Of a DNA stretch of 64,000 bases, positions 54,546 through 63,850 are shown piece by piece; position 1 is the first letter of the stretch, and each line of letters begins with the position of its first letter. The notes beneath the pieces are model-generated. The model did no database searches and was not told where the DNA came from. It worked only from the letters and a program-made list of their open reading frames with translations. A program made the translations under genes and the position numbers. This stretch comes from Capnocytophaga sp. ARDL2 (GTDB taxonomy: Bacteria; Bacteroidota; Bacteroidia; Flavobacteriales; Flavobacteriaceae), in contig NZ_CP168034.1 in the NCBI RefSeq assembly GCF_041530365.1, positions 1,116,001-1,180,000 on the forward strand. Reading direction: 5' to 3'.

Positions 54546-57500
54546 TTAAGAATCTATATAATTATAAAGTTGTTCTCCATACTCATTTTCTAATGCATTT
54601 AGAGCTATTCCTACAACAACTCCAACTCCTGGTATCCATAAATTTAAACCATATTCAATAGTTATAATACCTATCTGAACTCCAACTCTTGTAGTATTTC
54701 CCCATGTCTTGTTGTTATTCCAAGAGTAAATAGCACTTCCTAATGTAGAAACATTACCAACAATAGAAATAGCTCCTGTAACTTTGACTATTTTTGAAAT
54801 AGCTTTTAAATCTTTTGGTGTTGCATTTTTCTTTGCTCTTAACGCACCTGTTTCAAAAATATTAGAAACATGGGTTGCAGTAAACATAACTCCATTATTG
54901 AAATCATTTAATTGATTTCCGAAACTACCTCCACTACTGTTATTTGATGAATTTCCTGTTGTGCCTAAACCAGAACCAACACCTCCCAATCCACCTCCTC
55001 CAGAAGAATCAGCACTCATTATTTCTGTGAAATTTATAACAAGAAGGTTACCAATATTATAAAAACTTTTAAGAGTAGTGCCAATTTTCATATATGTAGT
55101 TGCATCATACCTAACCATCCAAGTTCCTGCATCACTAAATATTTCTGCACAATACATTTTATTTCTCAATGCAAATGATTTCGCCTCCATCTCGCTTTCA
55201 AACAACCCTGTTCTATCTTGCCAATATATGGGATTATTAAATCCATAACGATACGGAGTAATGTTTGGTGCTAATTCACTTAACAAGTCTATTGAGCTAA
55301 ATCGCCCAATTGCCGAGTTGTAGTGGCGGAAATCCGTTTCTACAACATTCAATCTCAATCGTTCTTCGTACTCCTTGTTGAGATATTTGTAGCGATGATT
55401 GGTACTTGCTAACATATTATACCCCTCGTGTTGCAATCCAAATGGGTAATAATTCGCCTCGTCGATGATTTCGCTTACAGGTTCGATACTGCCGTTTTGA
55501 TTGAGGTCGGCATAGCTCAAACGGATATTCCCTAAATGGTCTTTGTACTGATATACATACAAATAACCACCGTTGTGTGGTTTTACATAGCCTTCGGGCT
55601 GGGCAAAAAACTGTAAATTGCCGTTTTCGTATTGAAAACCGTGCGTATAATCACTCGTAACTACTGCTCCTTGGTTGGGCTGTATGCGTTTTTGTAATTT
55701 CGTGCCTACGGCGTCGTAAAGATAATAGATTTTTCCTTGCGAAAGATGTACTTCCACCGGTTGGTTCAAATGATTGTATTTGATATGATAAATCCCCTTG
55801 TTGAGGTCTTCGGTCATATTGCCCAAATTGTCATAGACATAATCCATTCCTTGGGTGTTACCGTCTTTAAATCCTGCTGTGTGGTTGGTAGCATCGGCTA
55901 CATCAAGCAATTGATTGCCCCAATAGTTGTATTGCAAATCGTCTATCTGTACCGTTTGCCCATTGATGGTTGCCCCTGTGCGTTGTAGGGTTTGTATATT
56001 GCCGTTTTTGTCGTAAGTCAATTGCTCTCGGTAATCGTTTTGTAGCAAATAGCCATTCAATGCCGAGCGATACTGCAAACTATGGGCTTGTGTCAGTCGG
56101 TTCAATGGGTCGTACAAATAGCGGTAACCTCGAGTAATTCCGTCGGTTTGTGTTCGCCATATTGTACTGTTGATATTGCCATTATAGAGCGGTTTTGCTC
56201 CTGCCACATTGGGGTTTTGGTTGTAGTTGAGTTGCAAGCTAAACAACTGCTCTGCATCGGCTTGTTGTGGATTGGCATTGTTGATGTCGGTAAGCCAACC
56301 TCTTATGTTGCGTTTGTATTGTACGGTTTGCAAAGGTGTGGTTTTCCCACCTACTTTTTTGGTTGTAAGATTTCCTAAATCGTCGTAACTATGCTCTACA
56401 ATGGTTTCTATGGCTTGATTCCCTATTTGTTGTTGGTGTTTGTGCAACTGATTTTTATGCGTATAGCTATACAAATCTTTTACTACCAAGGGCGTAGATT
56501 GTGCATTTTTCTTATGTGTAGTAATACTTTGCGTTGCCAATCCTTGAAAATTGCGACTGTATTCGGTAGTTGTATCGCCTTGCAAATGATGGGTTGCATA
56601 GGTTTTAATGATGTGATACTTGTTGTTGTACAGCGTATAACTGTGCGAACCCTTCATTTCGTTGGGGTGAGTCAGTGTACGCGTAAAACTTCCTGTGGGC
56701 AATCCTTTTACTTTTTGCAAAGGTGTTTGTCCTTGCACAACAGCAAACTGTGTAGGTGCTTGTGGAAATTGATAATCGTCGTAATACTGCACCGTTAGCA
56801 ATTTGTATTGCGTAGGAAACTGCTCGTTGCTGTATCGCACCGCCAAACCGTCGATGGTTTGTGTAGTGGTGGTTTTTTGTTCGGCATAACTCGGATAGGA
56901 ATTTATCAAATCTTGTAAGGCTTTTCTATCGGCAGAAGAAACGCTATGTTGGTCGTAATATCCTGTGAGAATTGCTCTGCCCAGGGCATCGTATTTTGTC
57001 AATGTCCAACCTTGCGTTTCTGTACCAAAAGGATTATAGACCGGAGCGGTCAAAACTACTCGGTCGTTTTTGTCATAGACGATGTATTCCCAATCTTTTT
57101 GAGGGAGTTTTTTCTCTACCACACGGTTTTTGTGATCGTACAAATATTGATAGGCATACAATTCCAACGACATCACATCAATAGCACCGTTTGTCATTGG
57201 TGGGAGAATGTAGGACAGGTTGCCGTAAAAATCATAAATATGATAAGTGTCTAATACCTCATTGTTGAGGTAAGTTCTCCTCAAAATCAGTTTTTTATCC
57301 AAGGTAGAAAATTCCTCAACGGTATTATTTTTTCCGTCGTTGGGTTGCCAATTTTCGTTTTTGATAGTTTTCTTTTGCAAATTACTTTCTGCAAAAAATC
57401 CACCATTGCTCAGCTGATTGACAAACAGCCCACGAGTGGCATTCCACGAAGAATTTACCACAAATTTCTTTACTTCATTTGCAGTATTAAACCCATATTG

Positions 57501-58034
57501 TATGCGTTGCGTATGGCGATGATTTTCATTGGCAGACGAAGCCAAAGACCAAGTTGTACCTGCCGCAGTTTGTTCGATTACTCGAGCATTGGGCGAAGCC
57601 TCTACTCGTTGTTCGCTATACGGATGTTGCCCTTCATCAGGAAAGCGATTTTGATAATAGGTATGCGTTTCGCTTTTTGCATTGGATTCAAAATGAGTAG
57701 AATGTATATTATTCAAAAAAGAACTTCCTATACTACCACTGCTCCCTTTGTTTATTGCAGATTTTACATAAGGCAAATAGTTTTTTACTTGCCCTAAATT
57801 TTTCTCGTATTCGATATGCGTAATAGTATTGAGAATAAAATTTCCCGTATGACTATTAACCACTTGAATCGGTCGTTGAAAACCATCGAAATAAGTAGTA
57901 GTAACCTCTGCTTTAGGAAGCATTGTTGTTTTTCCATTAGGGTAAACAATCTCTGTTGTATGATTTTCTGTAGAGGATTGGGGGTAACTTTTCCAACTAA
58001 AAATCAATAGTAATATATAGAAAAAGTACTTCAT
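54546..58034 (-). CDS. Full-length RHS toxin protein (DUF6443, RHS core, membrane-type tip)
   Basis: A protein of 1162 residues with a signal peptide (YILLLIFSWKSYPQ). The DUF6443-type start (TTTYFDGFQRPIQVV), a YD-repeat shell (about 250-830, for example YDPLNRLTQAHSLQYRSALNG and YDKNGNIQTL), and the conserved RHS core end (DHLGNIRLSYAD, EVIDEANYYPFGLQHEGYN, NPIYWQDRTGLFE) follow. After FALRN comes a unique tip of about 210 residues with a glycine/serine linker and a strongly hydrophobic end (ITIEYGLNLWIPGVGVVVGIALNAL), suggesting a membrane-damaging toxin; this is inference. It starts one base after the T9SS propeller protein and is followed at once by a membrane immunity candidate. Confidence 0.85.
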   Translation of the reverse strand: MKYFFYILLLIFSWKSYPQSSTENHTTEIVYPNGKTTMLPKAEVTTTYFDGFQRPIQVVNSHTGNFILNTITHIEYEKNLGQVKNYLPYVKSAINKGSSGSIGSSFLNNIHSTHFESNAKSETHTYYQNRFPDEGQHPYSEQRVEASPNARVIEQTAAGTTWSLASSANENHRHTQRIQYGFNTANEVKKFVVNSSWNATRGLFVNQLSNGGFFAESNLQKKTIKNENWQPNDGKNNTVEEFSTLDKKLILRRTYLNNEVLDTYHIYDFYGNLSYILPPMTNGAIDVMSLELYAYQYLYDHKNRVVEKKLPQKDWEYIVYDKNDRVVLTAPVYNPFGTETQGWTLTKYDALGRAILTGYYDQHSVSSADRKALQDLINSYPSYAEQKTTTTQTIDGLAVRYSNEQFPTQYKLLTVQYYDDYQFPQAPTQFAVVQGQTPLQKVKGLPTGSFTRTLTHPNEMKGSHSYTLYNNKYHIIKTYATHHLQGDTTTEYSRNFQGLATQSITTHKKNAQSTPLVVKDLYSYTHKNQLHKHQQQIGNQAIETIVEHSYDDLGNLTTKKVGGKTTPLQTVQYKRNIRGWLTDINNANPQQADAEQLFSLQLNYNQNPNVAGAKPLYNGNINSTIWRTQTDGITRGYRYLYDPLNRLTQAHSLQYRSALNGYLLQNDYREQLTYDKNGNIQTLQRTGATINGQTVQIDDLQYNYWGNQLLDVADATNHTAGFKDGNTQGMDYVYDNLGNMTEDLNKGIYHIKYNHLNQPVEVHLSQGKIYYLYDAVGTKLQKRIQPNQGAVVTSDYTHGFQYENGNLQFFAQPEGYVKPHNGGYLYVYQYKDHLGNIRLSYADLNQNGSIEPVSEIIDEANYYPFGLQHEGYNMLASTNHRYKYLNKEYEERLRLNVVETDFRHYNSAIGRFSSIDLLSELAPNITPYRYGFNNPIYWQDRTGLFESEMEAKSFALRNKMYCAEIFSDAGTWMVRYDATTYMKIGTTLKSFYNIGNLLVINFTEIMSADSSGGGGLGGVGSGLGTTGNSSNNSSGGSFGNQLNDFNNGVMFTATHVSNIFETGALRAKKNATPKDLKAISKIVKVTGAISIVGNVSTLGSAIYSWNNNKTWGNTTRVGVQIGIITIEYGLNLWIPGVGVVVGIALNALENEYGEQLYNYIDS
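55161..55363 (-). repeat. RHS-core-end repeat, copy A (in the expressed gene)
   Basis: About 200 bases closely similar to the start of copies B and C. It ends at FALRN, where the expressed tip takes over. Confidence 0.85.
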
Positions 58035-58035
58035 A

Positions 58036-59532
58036 TTACTCTCTAATCACTTTTATTGAATTTTCAAACGAGTCTGTTTTTACAAAAACAATATAAACAC
58101 CTTGCGGAAACGAACTAAAATCTACGGGAATTATTCCGTGTTTTATTTTTTCGGAATGATACAATTTCCCACTCATATCATATATGCTCAATTCGCCTTG
58201 TTTGTACGATTGATGAATGACTATTTGTGAAAATTCGGCTGTAGGATTGGGAATGGCTTCCAATGGTGTTTGTTGAATAAATTCTTTTCCGTTGTCTTTC
58301 AATTTCAAAATCCAAAAATCCTCTTTTCCAATGCTTTGTTTCTTGTATTGTGGATTTTTTCCTGTAGAATTTCCTGCCAAAACTATTCCTTGGTCTCTGG
58401 TAAATACGGCTTTTCTCAGTAAATCATCGCCGTCGGTAGTTATGATTTTGTCCCAAATTTTATTTCCATTTCCATCTAATAGCAACGAAAAATATTGCTG
58501 TTTATTCGTGCGAATATCTTGTAAAATTCCTGCTAATAAATACTGATTGTCTTTTGTTTTTACAGTCGAACTCAACTGTACATCGCCCGAAAAGGAATGT
58601 GCTGTTTTATGAATGATTTGAAAATTTTTATCCAACTGCCAAAACACAATTTCTTGTATTCCGCTTTCTAAAGATGTTCCTGTTAGGGTATAATTTTCAG
58701 TGTTTTTATCCCAAAATAAATCGTTAGAAAAATCATTTTCTAAAGTTCCTATTGTTTTTTGTTGCAATAAATTTCCTTGTTTGTCTAATTTTAAAATTAC
58801 AATATCGTTTGAACCCGATGGATTTATCGATTTAGTAAACGAATTGCCCAAAATCACAAAACTGTCCTGCAATTCCACAACCGCTTGAGGAATATCGTTG
58901 TAATTTTTACCAAAACTTTTCTCCCAAACCAATTGTCCAAAAGCGTTGATTTTCAATAACCAAAAATCCAAACCTCCGAAGTTATCTTGCGATTTAAACG
59001 CATGTTTATCCGAATTGGAAGTAGCTAAAATCAAAAATCCTTTATCTTGAGTTTCAATGATTTTTATCAATTGTTCGTTGCCTAATCCACCATAGGATTG
59101 TTCCCAAACCAATTGCCCTTTTGCATTGATTTTTACCAACCAAAGGTCGTTTTTTCCAAAATTTTCACTCGATTTATCTGCACTAATTCCAGAATTGGAA
59201 TAACCGCCCAACAAATAGCCTACATCTGAAGTTTGCACTATACTTTGTAACACATCTTGCCCATCTCCACCAAAACTCAACTGCCATTCGGGATTGCCTT
59301 CACGATTCATTTTCCAAAGGAAATAATCCAAATCACCTTTGTTTTCTTCTTTTTTCAGTCCCGATTTGTCTGAAACCGAACTACCAGCCAACAAAAAGCC
59401 ATAATCTACTGTTGGAACCATGTCAAACAAATAATCGGCGTGCGAACCACCGACTGTTTTTTGCCATAAAACTTCTTGGGAATATATTGTGAAACAGACA
59501 ACTAATGATAAAAATGTAGTGAATTTTTTCAT
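58036..59532 (-). CDS. T9SS-secreted beta-propeller protein (type A sorting domain), first gene of the RHS operon
   Basis: A protein of 498 residues with a signal peptide (FLSLVVCFTIYSQ). About seven propeller blades of the type DLWLVKINAKGQLVWEQSYGG fill residues 25-420, and a type A sorting domain closes the protein (EAIPNPTAEFSQIVI, LSIYDMSGKLYHSEKI, FPQGVYIVFVKT). T9SS would export it to the surface. The next gene is the main RHS toxin, one base away. The tight pairing suggests that it presents, anchors or helps export the RHS protein, which lacks a sorting domain of its own. The promoter was not clearly resolved. Confidence 0.85.
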   Translation of the reverse strand: MKKFTTFLSLVVCFTIYSQEVLWQKTVGGSHADYLFDMVPTVDYGFLLAGSSVSDKSGLKKEENKGDLDYFLWKMNREGNPEWQLSFGGDGQDVLQSIVQTSDVGYLLGGYSNSGISADKSSENFGKNDLWLVKINAKGQLVWEQSYGGLGNEQLIKIIETQDKGFLILATSNSDKHAFKSQDNFGGLDFWLLKINAFGQLVWEKSFGKNYNDIPQAVVELQDSFVILGNSFTKSINPSGSNDIVILKLDKQGNLLQQKTIGTLENDFSNDLFWDKNTENYTLTGTSLESGIQEIVFWQLDKNFQIIHKTAHSFSGDVQLSSTVKTKDNQYLLAGILQDIRTNKQQYFSLLLDGNGNKIWDKIITTDGDDLLRKAVFTRDQGIVLAGNSTGKNPQYKKQSIGKEDFWILKLKDNGKEFIQQTPLEAIPNPTAEFSQIVIHQSYKQGELSIYDMSGKLYHSEKIKHGIIPVDFSSFPQGVYIVFVKTDSFENSIKVIRE

Positions 59533-59615
59533 TTTATAATTATGTAAAGATAAAGAAATAGTTAGAATACAAATCCTGAATTTCTTGGGACTTGGTATTA
59601 AGGCTAATGCTTACA

Positions 59616-59942
59616 CTAATTCGACACTGCTTTTAATCCTACAATCGAGGCGATGAGTGTGCTAATAAAAAACAATCGCCAAAAGCTAGCGGGTTCTTTG
59701 AAAACAAAAATTCCTACTAATACCGTTCCAACGGCTCCGATACCAGTCCAAACGGCGTAAGCAGTTCCTAAAGGTAAATTTTGAGATACTTTTACCAATA
59801 AACTCATGCTGATAAATGTGCAAACAGCAAATCCTAAATACCACAGATATACCATGTTTCCTGTGGCTTCTTTTGCCTTTCCTAAGCAAAAAGTAAAGGC
59901 TACTTCAAATATTCCTGCTATAATAAGTAATATCCAGTACAT
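59616..59942 (-). CDS. SMR-family small multidrug exporter
   Basis: A protein of 108 residues from the ATG at 59942, with four membrane helices. It has WILLIIAGIFEVAFTFCLGKA (the conserved glutamate of helix 1), YAVWTGIGAVGTVLVGIFVFKEP in helices 3-4 and WRLFFISTLIASIVGLK. The form is nearer to SugE/Gdx (guanidinium export) than EmrE, but this is not certain. It stands alone. Confidence 0.92.
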   Translation of the reverse strand: MYWILLIIAGIFEVAFTFCLGKAKEATGNMVYLWYLGFAVCTFISMSLLVKVSQNLPLGTAYAVWTGIGAVGTVLVGIFVFKEPASFWRLFFISTLIASIVGLKAVSN

Positions 59943-60058
59943 AGTGCTACGCAATTTAGTGCTTGACGATATTTAAACCTTCGGTATTAGAGTCTTCGAC
60001 ACTAGAGATTAGATCCTAACGGCATTAAAGCTTTCGGCATTTAGAAATTCTCAATCTC

Positions 60059-60910
60059 TTAATTAATCATATACCCCAACGCGATTCCCAATACAATTGC
60101 CAACATTTTGGCCGCATTGAATTTGTGTCCTTCGCTACTTTCAAAAATGATGGTTGAGGAAATGTGGAATAAGATACCAATTACAAAAGCTGAAATCTCA
60201 GTGTAATAGGTTTGTAAAAACGGCAATACATCAGAAATATAGGTTCCTGCAGGCGTCATTGCCGCAAATAAGATCATAAACAATGCGATAATTTTTTTGT
60301 TCAAACCTCCTTGGATGAAAAACAATGTCAAAATAATAGCAATGGGGAAGTGGTGAATGGCGATTCCCCAAGCCAAATGCGAATGCTGGCTAATAGGCAT
60401 ACCTTCAAACAAAGCGTGAATACACAAACTAATAAACAATGTCAGCGGAAATGCCTTTTGATGTTCGTGTGTGTGTGTATGTCCGTGTTCGGCACCACGA
60501 GAGAAATATTCCAAAACGATTTGAAAGATAATCCCCAACATAATAAACAAACCAATGTGTTTCATCATACCGTGATCGTGATGTATATGTGCATCTTCGC
60601 TTCCGTGAGAGCAATGTTCATCATGTACATGCTCTTCTTCGTTGTGAATATGTTTCGAAGGATTCTCGTGCGAATGCTCACAATTTTCATCGTGTATATG
60701 TTCATCGTGCTCGTGCGAATGTGAGTGTTCTACTTTTACAATTTCGTTGGCATAGACTTCGGGAAGTAAATGCGAAACCGTCATCGTCAACAAAAAAGCA
60801 CCACTAAATGCCAAAAGTAATTTTACAACCTGTTTGTTTTTCGGTTGCATCACTAACGCAATCAAGTATCCAAGGATTACGGCTATAAAAGGGACAATAT
60901 ATATTTCCAT
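60059..60910 (-). CDS. ZIP family metal transporter with His-rich loop
   Basis: A protein of 283 residues from the ATG at 60910, with about eight membrane helices. Helix 4 and 5 motifs are present (SLCIHALFEGMPI and AWGIAIHHFPIAIIL, the metal path). A long loop between helices 2 and 3 (about 67-125) is rich in histidine, aspartate and glutamate (HSHSHEHDEHIHDENCEHSH). ZIP proteins import zinc, iron or manganese; the loop may bind or sense zinc. The leader contains a hairpin at 60925-60955. Confidence 0.9.
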   Translation of the reverse strand: MEIYIVPFIAVILGYLIALVMQPKNKQVVKLLLAFSGAFLLTMTVSHLLPEVYANEIVKVEHSHSHEHDEHIHDENCEHSHENPSKHIHNEEEHVHDEHCSHGSEDAHIHHDHGMMKHIGLFIMLGIIFQIVLEYFSRGAEHGHTHTHEHQKAFPLTLFISLCIHALFEGMPISQHSHLAWGIAIHHFPIAIILTLFFIQGGLNKKIIALFMILFAAMTPAGTYISDVLPFLQTYYTEISAFVIGILFHISSTIIFESSEGHKFNAAKMLAIVLGIALGYMIN

Positions 60911-60924
60911 AACAATAATAAAAG

Positions 60925-60955
60925 AAAGAGGCAATCCTTTTGAATATACCTCTTT
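60925..60955. other. Hairpin in the leader of the ZIP gene
   Basis: AAAGAGG / CCTCTTT with a 17-base loop, between a -7-like element (TAATTTTG on the minus strand, 60973-60980) and the ATG at 60910. It could be an attenuator or a stray terminator; the evidence is weak. Confidence 0.35.
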
Positions 60956-61044
60956 TTGTAAATTTTAGTTTGCAAAATTAGAAAAAAATATGGTACAAAT
61001 GTGATATTTATTTATATCTTTTATTTCAATCATAAATATTAGGC

Positions 61045-61052
61045 TAACTTTG
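61045..61052 (+). promoter_or_regulatory. -7 promoter element of the RecD-like gene
   Basis: TAACTTTG, a full -7 match 25 bases before the ATG at 61078. A clear TTTG at -33 is missing. Confidence 0.5.
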
Positions 61053-61077
61053 TAGTTGAAATCACATTTAGCATATT

Positions 61078-62490
61078 ATGAATTCAAACGAATTTTATTA
61101 CCATTTAGTCAATCAATCGTCGGTAGCATTAACTGCCAAACAAGAGCAATTTTTACAGATGATTGCTCGTTTTTTGTTTCAAACTCAAGACGATCGTTTG
61201 TTTATTTTGAAAGGATATGCAGGTACAGGAAAGACTACAATGCTTTCTTTGGTAGTCAATTCATTGGCTATGATTGGCAAAAAATCTGTGATGTTGGCAC
61301 CTACGGGGCGAGCAGCAAAAGTAATTGCTGGATATTCCAACAAACCCGCATATACCATTCACAAATGGATTTATTTTTCGCAAAAAGACGGTGGATTTGT
61401 ATTGAAAAAAAACAAACACAAAGACACGGTTTTTATTGTAGATGAATCTTCGATGATTTCAGATTATGCAACAGAATACATCGGAAAAACGCAAAAATCC
61501 CTGTTGGAAGATTTGATTACTTATGTGTATTTGGGCACCAATTGTCAATTGATTTTTACAGGAGACACCGCCCAGTTGCCACCGATAGGCAGCGAGGAAA
61601 GTCCGGCGTTGAGCAGTTATTATTTGAGTAGTAATTTTCCCGTCGAAGTCGAAGAAATCGAATTAAACGAAGTGGTTCGTCAGGCGGAAGATTCAGGTAT
61701 TTTGTACAATGCCACCGAATTGCGTTCAATGATAGAAGAAGATTTTTTTGAGTTTTTCAATTTTCAAACCCAATATTTCAAAGACATTCGGCGATTGACC
61801 GACAGCTACGATATACTCGATGCGATTCACGATTCGTACAGTCGAAAAGGGGTAGAGGACACCATTTTTATTGTGCGTTCCAACAAGAGAGCCAATCAGT
61901 ACAATCAGCAGATACGATTCAAAATTTTGGATAGAGAAGGGGAGTTGTGTGCAGGAGATTTGGTAATGGTGGTAAAAAACAATTATTTTTGGTTGAAAGA
62001 AAGCAAAATCACCGATTTTATAGCCAATGGCGATGTGATGGAGATATTGCAAATCTACAAATTCATCGAATTGTATGGATTTAGATTTGCATCCGTACGC
62101 GTACAAATGATCGATTATCCCGATTTAGCCCCCTTTGATACCATTGTGCTTTTGGACACACTTAACGCCGATGCACCTGCTTTGACTTACGAACAAAATC
62201 AAATGTTGTATCAAGAAATAGCCAAAGATTACGAGGACATTTCACAAGCCTATTTGCGTATGCAAAAAATCAAAAACAACGAATATTTCAACGCTTTGCA
62301 GATAAAATTTGCCTATGCTGTTACCTGCCATAAAGCACAAGGTGGACAGTGGGATACGGTTTTTGTAGAGCAACCTTATTTACCAGAAGGACTGTCAAAA
62401 GACGCTGTTCGTTGGTTGTACACCGCCCTCACTCGTACCCAGAAAAAAGCCTATTTGATAGGTTTTGAGGATAAGTATTTTGATAATTAA
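61078..62490 (+). CDS. RecD-like ATP-dependent DNA helicase (AAA/UvrD-C type)
   Basis: A protein of 470 residues. Walker A GYAGTGKTTML (about residue 46), LAPTGRAAKVI (motif Ia), VDESSMISD (Walker B), LIFTGDTAQLPPIG (motif III) and the C-terminal KFAYAVTCHKAQGGQWDTVFVEQ with LYTALTRTQKKAYLIG are the superfamily 1B markers. It lacks the extra N-terminal domain of RecD2. Homologues of this size lie beside kdsB in many Flavobacteriia. The role is in DNA repair or recombination; no RecB/RecC partner is nearby. Confidence 0.92.
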   Translation: MNSNEFYYHLVNQSSVALTAKQEQFLQMIARFLFQTQDDRLFILKGYAGTGKTTMLSLVVNSLAMIGKKSVMLAPTGRAAKVIAGYSNKPAYTIHKWIYFSQKDGGFVLKKNKHKDTVFIVDESSMISDYATEYIGKTQKSLLEDLITYVYLGTNCQLIFTGDTAQLPPIGSEESPALSSYYLSSNFPVEVEEIELNEVVRQAEDSGILYNATELRSMIEEDFFEFFNFQTQYFKDIRRLTDSYDILDAIHDSYSRKGVEDTIFIVRSNKRANQYNQQIRFKILDREGELCAGDLVMVVKNNYFWLKESKITDFIANGDVMEILQIYKFIELYGFRFASVRVQMIDYPDLAPFDTIVLLDTLNADAPALTYEQNQMLYQEIAKDYEDISQAYLRMQKIKNNEYFNALQIKFAYAVTCHKAQGGQWDTVFVEQPYLPEGLSKDAVRWLYTALTRTQKKAYLIGFEDKYFDN

Positions 62491-62574
62491 TAATGTATAA
62501 TGTACAATTGAAATACGAGGTGAAGCCGACTGAGATAAAAATCGTATATTTACAAAAAAATAGAATAGCATGGG

Positions 62575-62780
62575 ATGTTAGTTCATGCAACAACAAATAG
62601 TCAAAATGAGGTTTTGATAGCTTTATTAAAAGAAATGAATATAGAATTTGAAATAACTACAGAATATGAGTATGATTATTTGCAGAAGAAGATTTACTAA
62701 AAATTGAAAAAGGAAAGGAACAAGTCAAATTAGGAAAAGCGGTACCAAGTTATGAAGTTATAAAAAATATGCGAAACTAG
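62575..62780 (+). pseudogene. Antitoxin gene remnant (small DNA-binding type)
   Basis: From the ATG at 62575 the frame encodes MLVHATTNSQNEVLIALLKEM and IEFEITTEYEYDYL, then shifts. One lost base near 62680-62682 restores AEEDLLKIEKGKEQVKLGKA and an end at TAG 62780, a total of 68 residues. The acidic, helical layout and the place just before a ParE-like toxin make it a type II antitoxin remnant. Confidence 0.6.
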
Positions 62781-62783
62781 GAT

Positions 62784-63076
62784 ATGGAGATAGAATGGGT
62801 TAAAGAAGCGAATGTTAGTGTTCAAAATACCTTAGATTATTGGGATGAAATAAATAAATTTATTTTTTATGCCGATAAAATTATTGATGCTGTAGAAAAG
62901 AAGAAGAAATATAGAAAAAAGATCCTTATTTTCTATCAAAATATGTAAAGAAAATAAACTTTTTTTTAAAAGTGTTTTTTGATGGAAAGTTTTCTTTGTT
63001 TTATGATATTGATGTAGAAAATGGTGTAATAAGAATAATACATTTTCGAAGCAATAGACAAAAAACTTTAAATTAA
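62784..63076 (+). pseudogene. RelE/ParE-like toxin gene with one-base deletion
   Basis: The ATG at 62784 (MEIEWVKEANVSVQNTLDYW) opens a frame that fails at a run of six A (62915-62920). With seven A it continues KDPYFLSKYVKKINLF and ends with FFDGKFSLFYDIDVENGVIRIIHFRSNRQ, the typical ParE C-terminus, at TAA 63076 (97 residues). The ATG is three bases after the antitoxin stop, the usual operon order. Both genes of the pair carry single-base losses, so the module is probably inactive. Confidence 0.7.
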
Positions 63077-63079
63077 TTT

Positions 63080-63814
63080 ATGAAAAAAATAGCTGTAATA
63101 CCTGCAAGGTATAATTCTACAAGATTTCCTGCCAAATTGGTGCAAGACCTAAACGGAAAACCAGTAATTGTGAGAACATATCTTGCAGTAAAAAATACCC
63201 AATTGTTTGACGATGTTATCGTTGCAACCGATTCAGAACAAATAAAACAACTCATCGAGAGCGAAGGTGGTCGTGTATTTATGAGCGTAAGATCTCACGA
63301 AAGCGGAAGCGACCGCATAGCTGAGGCTGTCGCATCTATTGATACCGATGTAGTGGTAAATATTCAAGGAGATGAACCCTTTGTATCGAAAGAAAATCTT
63401 CAAGCTATGCTCGATGCCTTGGAGGCTGATACCGAAAAGCAAATTTCTTTGGCATCGGTGATGACACCAATCACCGCATGGGAAGATATAGAAAATCCCA
63501 ACCATGTAAAAGTGGTATTGGATAAGGACGATAACGCTTTGTATTTTTCGCGTTCTGTAATTCCATATCCAAGAGAAAAACAGCAAAAGATGCCTTATTT
63601 CAAGCATATAGGATTGTATGCCTTTCGCAAAGAAGCCTTGAGGCAATTTACACAATGGGAAACAGGCGTGTTGGAAAACATCGAAAAACTCGAACAACTC
63701 CGCTATCTCGAAAACGGAAAGAAAATAAAGATGATACGCACCCAACACATAGGAATAGGTATCGATACTGAGGAAGATTTAACAAAAGCACGTTTACATT
63801 GGCATAAAGATTGA
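63080..63814 (+). CDS. kdsB: 3-deoxy-manno-octulosonate cytidylyltransferase
   Basis: A protein of 244 residues. It has the nucleotide-binding start [54 protein letters not shown] and [12 protein letters not shown], the family order. KdsB activates KDO as CMP-KDO for the inner core of lipopolysaccharide, consistent with an outer membrane. It follows the toxin remnant by three bases and may share its transcript or the helicase promoter. Confidence 0.97.
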   Translation: MKKIAVIPARYNSTRFPAKLVQDLNGKPVIVRTYLAVKNTQLFDDVIVATDSEQIKQLIESEGGRVFMSVRSHESGSDRIAEAVASIDTDVVVNIQGDEPFVSKENLQAMLDALEADTEKQISLASVMTPITAWEDIENPNHVKVVLDKDDNALYFSRSVIPYPREKQQKMPYFKHIGLYAFRKEALRQFTQWETGVLENIEKLEQLRYLENGKKIKMIRTQHIGIGIDTEEDLTKARLHWHKD

Positions 63815-63850
63815 TATGTATCTATACTCAAAGTAAATGAGTAAATGAAT

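Noticed and set aside
55737..57797. Plus-strand frames opposite the main RHS gene
   Set aside because: The minus strand holds a continuous 1162-residue RHS protein; these frames have no homology-like features.
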